Shown here: positions 61,301-64,000 of the stretch, piece by piece | How the letters are laid out: every line of letters starts with the position of its first letter | Numbering within the stretch: the stretch's first letter is position 1 | NCBI RefSeq assembly: GCF_036373705.1 | Contig: NC_089858.1 | Span: 13,584,001 to 13,648,000, forward strand | Reading direction: 5' to 3' | Length of the DNA stretch: 64,000 nucleotides | Source: Amia ocellicauda | Taxonomy: Eukaryota > Chordata > Actinopteri > Amiiformes > Amiidae | The notes under the pieces: generated by a model | Told to the model about the DNA's origin: nothing | Database searches by the model: none | The model's input: only the letters and a program-made list of their open reading frames with translations | Made by a program: the position numbers and the translations under genes

Positions 61301-63259
61301 CACAGAAACCAGCTCACACACTGCAGAGTCGTGGGTTCTGTTTCTACTCAAGGTAACAGAGTGTAGTGAGGGAGGGTGTCTCTCCGTCAGTGTGACCATG
61401 GCCCAGTTCCTCAGGGCACTAGTCTCTGTGTCAGTGCGTCCCGTCTCGGTCTCTCTGTGCTTTGGCTTGTGTGTGTGTTCGTGCAGCTCACCGTTGTTGG
61501 CATGTCGGACGCAGTCCTGGAACACAGCGTACCACTTCTGCTGCTCCTTCTCCGTCATCACGCAGAAGTAATAGTGCCGTGCGTATGGGTGCCAGAGGAT
61601 GATGGGAAACTGGGTGGCACACTTCAGGAAGGGGGAGCTGCCCGCCTTCACCTTCAGACCTGAAGGAAGGACAGAGACACATTAAATGATCAACTTACTG
61701 CATAATGAAGGGTCATTTGGTTGAGGTCACATATCTGGTCTCCTCTGAGGACTCACCTGGCAGGCTGCTGTTGATCAGTTCGGTGTACTGCTCCATAGCA
61801 GTCAGCACTTTGTACCCAGCACAGCTGATGGTTCCCTTGGGTTGTATCCCTCTCTCGTAGGCCTGGATCAGGAAGAGAGAGAGAGGAAGGAAGAGAAAGA
61901 GGGATGAGACTGCAAGAAGCCTCCTGCAGTGAATGTTTGTGAATCCCCAAAGTCAAAGGAAGACAAACAACAAGTGTGTGTTTTTGGTCAGAACTGGGGT
62001 GCCAGAACTCACCAGCCGGGTCTCATAGTAGGTGATGACATAGGAGTCCGGCACAAAGAAGAATCTGTTCCGCCATTTCTTGTTCTCCTCCAGAAACTGG
62101 AAGAGCAGACCTGAGAATATGGACTTATCCTCCAGAGGCACCTGGACCAGGGTGAGAGAGAGAGAGAGAGAAGGTGAGAGAGGAGGGGCAAAGCAAGGTA
62201 AAGCAGCCAGGGAGGGGGAAAGAGATGTGGACCAGGAGTTAGAGGGTGAGGGGAGTGATAGAGGGATAAAGAAGGGAAAGAGGCAAAATAAAGGAGGGGG
62301 GGAGGGAGGGAGTGAAAGTGTAAGGTAGAGACAGAGGGGCAGTGAGGGGAGTGAGTGAGAAAGGAGAGAGATGAGGGGGGAGTGGGTCATGTGCAGCATG
62401 CAAGCTTACTAGTTAAATCAGTGGTGGTTATGAATGGGCGGGGCTTAGAAAGAGAGAAGGAAGATTCCAAATTAACAAAATGCAAATAAATTAAATGAAC
62501 TTCAGTCGGTTCTCTTCCCAAAAACCCTCCACATGACCTATAAGCAGTGTAGCTGCAATTGCAGTGGTACCTGGCATTTCCAGGCACAATGGTCCTCTTG
62601 TTTTTATTTTTATACTAAAATATGTTTTGGACACCCCAAACCTCCACGGTTTCTGAGTCTTCTCCAGCCTCTTGTTCAGGGCAGCACATGACTCTACACA
62701 TCTTCGCTGGGCTGAGCAGGCGAGAACAGAGGACACTTTTCACCACAGAGCAGCCTGAAGCGCTCCGATCAGCTGATTCTCCTGACTTCACAGACAGGAC
62801 TGCGTGATAGCGGGCCTGGTGCTCGATTATTGAGATTGTTATCGTGATTGCTGCTAATATTATTTAAATAGTGAGAGTGAGAACAAAGATAGGTGGAGGT
62901 TTGGGAAAACAAAAACTAGAGAAGAGTGAAGCATGAGGGACAGGATAGTGCAAGGGAATAGGAGAGAGTGAGTGGTGATGAAGAGGAGGAAGAAAAGGAA
63001 GAGGAGTGATGTGTGGGCAAAGAGAGCAAAAGAACAGAGAGAGAGAGAGGGCGAGTGAAGGAAGGAGACTATTATAGACAGAAGGGTGGAGTGGAGAGAC
63101 CTAGGGATGGAGAGATGGGGTTTCTTGCCTTGCGGTGCAGGAGCTGCGGCTGGGGCGCCCCGCTGCCCTCGATCTCAAAGCGCACGCTGTTGAAGAGTGC
63201 CACGCTGTACTGCTGCTTGTACAGCCGGCCCACCTCCCCCATCACCTCCGCTGTGCGCG
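49338..63259 (-). CDS. niban2: Niban-like protein 2 (NIBAN2/FAM129B), 5' end outside window
   Basis: About 845 residues visible in 13 exons; the first coding exon lies beyond the right edge. Exons: 63129-63259, 62013-62141, 61757-61862, 61492-61659, 56284-56399, 53175-53279, 52651-52813, 51795-51982, 51479-51634, 50899-51012, 50665-50772, 50416-50527, 49338-50278; phases agree. Niban proteins are cytosolic or membrane-associated with an N-terminal PH domain; NIBAN2 sits at cell-cell junctions and is linked to growth-factor signalling and survival. Landmarks: QQYSVALFNSVRFEIEG, ENKKWRNRFFFVPDSY and FPIILWHPYARHYYFC in the PH region; then RTDMDQIITSKEHVANKIR, VQPYVSSILDALMEPTSRGF, KYDYDSSTVRKKFFREALLQ, AAVQRRHNLYRDS and NSDPNLHLLAEGSSIDWG. 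The last two favour NIBAN2 over NIBAN1. The 313-residue last exon ends in a Glu/Gln/Pro-rich disordered tail (CEPVQPTTI), longer than in human (746 residues in all). Exons 63129 and 53175 end at GC donors. The intron between 56399 and 61492 is 5.1 kb. Confidence 0.95.
53868..53895 (+). repeat. (CA)n microsatellite in niban2 intron
   Basis: acacacac run within the intron between the 56284-56399 and 53175-53279 exons. Confidence 0.9.
54350..54442 (+). repeat. 12-bp minisatellite GCTCTCTCGCTT, six full copies plus ends
   Basis: Perfect 12-base units in tandem in a niban2 intron. The period is a multiple of three, so the minus strand gives an open frame of EQAR repeats that is not a gene. Confidence 0.97.
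56400..61491. other. Large niban2 intron without recognised gene
   Basis: Short open frames only. A (GGTGGT)/poly-G patch is at about 58903-58923 and a poly-A run at about 59262-59284. A CpG-poor, C-rich stretch at 57395-57460 shows no exon. No transposon ends were identified. Confidence 0.5.
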
Positions 63260-63622
63260 CTGCAGGGACAAGAGCACAGGTCAGCAATGAAACAACACAC
63301 CACACTCTCCCGACACAGGGAACAAGAAACCGTTGTTTCACGCAGTGCAGGAATATCGAGGCATACAGAGCAGACCTTCAGTAGAGACTTTGTACAACAT
63401 TAACACCTTTACAGGATGTGTCACACTGGAACAGACACTCTACCTTCCTGTGTCTACCACCCCGCCAACCCCCCACACACAATATAACACCCGTCTCTGT
63501 TGACTCAGGGACTCCTCACCCAGCTGACCCCCCTGGCAGCAACAGCACTTGTATAGCCTGGAATGGGAGGCCCCTATTGGCATGACTAAGAACAGACGAG
63601 CACTCACTGCCACTGCAAATCA

Positions 63623-63623
63623 G

Positions 63624-63663
<40 letters not shown>

Positions 63664-63664
63664 C
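63623..63664 (+). repeat. (CCTG)n microsatellite
   Basis: About ten cctg units followed by a short (TG)n tract. Confidence 0.97.
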
Positions 63665-63901
63665 GCGTGCGTGTGTATACAGTGTATGTGTGTGTGTGCA
63701 TACAGCATGTGTGAGTGTTTCTTCATTATCAGCAGCTGTTTAGCAGAGGAAGAGTGTCTGCCACAGAGCTGCTAGTCCGGTCGAGCCACTATCGCCTCGT
63801 GTGCAAAAACAAAAAATAAAAAAGGGGTGGGGGGTGTAGAATAGTTTGGCAGCTCCCTCCTGCTCCCTCTCTCCCTCCCTCCCCTCCCTCCCCTGCCCAC
63901 A

Positions 63902-64000
63902 GTGCAGCTCTTTCAGTGTGGGAGGCAGCCCGTATCACTGTGAAAACGGCCTCCAACAGCATCACGCTGGCCGTGGCCTCCAACAGCGCTGTGCTCAGTG
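63902..64000 (+). other. Possible plus-strand exon running off the window
   Basis: A long pyrimidine tract (about 63850-63897) ends in cccacag at 63901, a textbook acceptor on the plus strand. Behind it two frames stay open to the edge; one reads SVWEAARITVKTASNSITLA, the other CSSFSVGGSPYHCENG. I do not recognise either. The tract could also be mere low complexity in the first niban2 intron. Confidence 0.25.

Noticed and set aside
1-64000. A CRISPR array, operon or phage-type defence system
   Set aside because: All genes are intron-containing vertebrate genes; the tandem repeats present are microsatellites and minisatellites without spacers.

Overview
The window looks like nuclear DNA of a ray-finned fish. 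Its protein genes are split into many short exons with GT-AG (and a few GC-AG) introns. Tc1-type DNA transposons of fish character sit in introns, microsatellites are abundant, and there are no bacterial gene features. A LINE 3' tail of CR1/L2 type and a MITE-like repeat recall families I associate with gar, bowfin and sturgeon genomes, but I cannot name the species. I saw no rRNA, tRNA or CRISPR array.

Layout. 1-6.7 kb is a transposon graveyard: two degenerate IS630-like Tc1/mariner-superfamily elements lie head to head, and the left one is split by a decayed Ty3/gypsy chromodomain retrotransposon. 7.3-12.9 kb is a class A GPCR of the P2Y-like group on the minus strand; one exon carries nearly all its coding sequence, a probable tiny first exon lies 4.4 kb upstream, and two Tc1 elements sit in the intron between. 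14.4-15.6 kb holds a candidate small membrane-protein gene. 16-20.5 kb is repeat-rich with no clear gene. 21.8-26.6 kb is nelfb (13 exons, minus), encoding a subunit of the NELF pausing complex. 29.3-38.5 kb is an EDEM3-like ER mannosidase gene (20 exons, minus) whose protein lacks a C-terminal KDEL. 40.0-43.8 kb is slc31a2 (CTR2, four exons, plus). 49.3 kb to beyond the right edge is niban2 (minus, first exon outside the window) with two GC-AG introns.

The genes are not one pathway. The set nelfb, slc31a2 and niban2 corresponds to human chromosome 9q genes, whereas human EDEM3 lies beside NIBAN1 on 1q25. The EDEM3-like gene here is therefore best explained as the 9q-side ohnolog of EDEM3, kept in this fish and lost in mammals. 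Exon boundaries were set by eye from splice sites, reading phase and family similarity. For the five main genes (the GPCR, nelfb, the EDEM3-like gene, slc31a2 and niban2) the phases add up across every junction.
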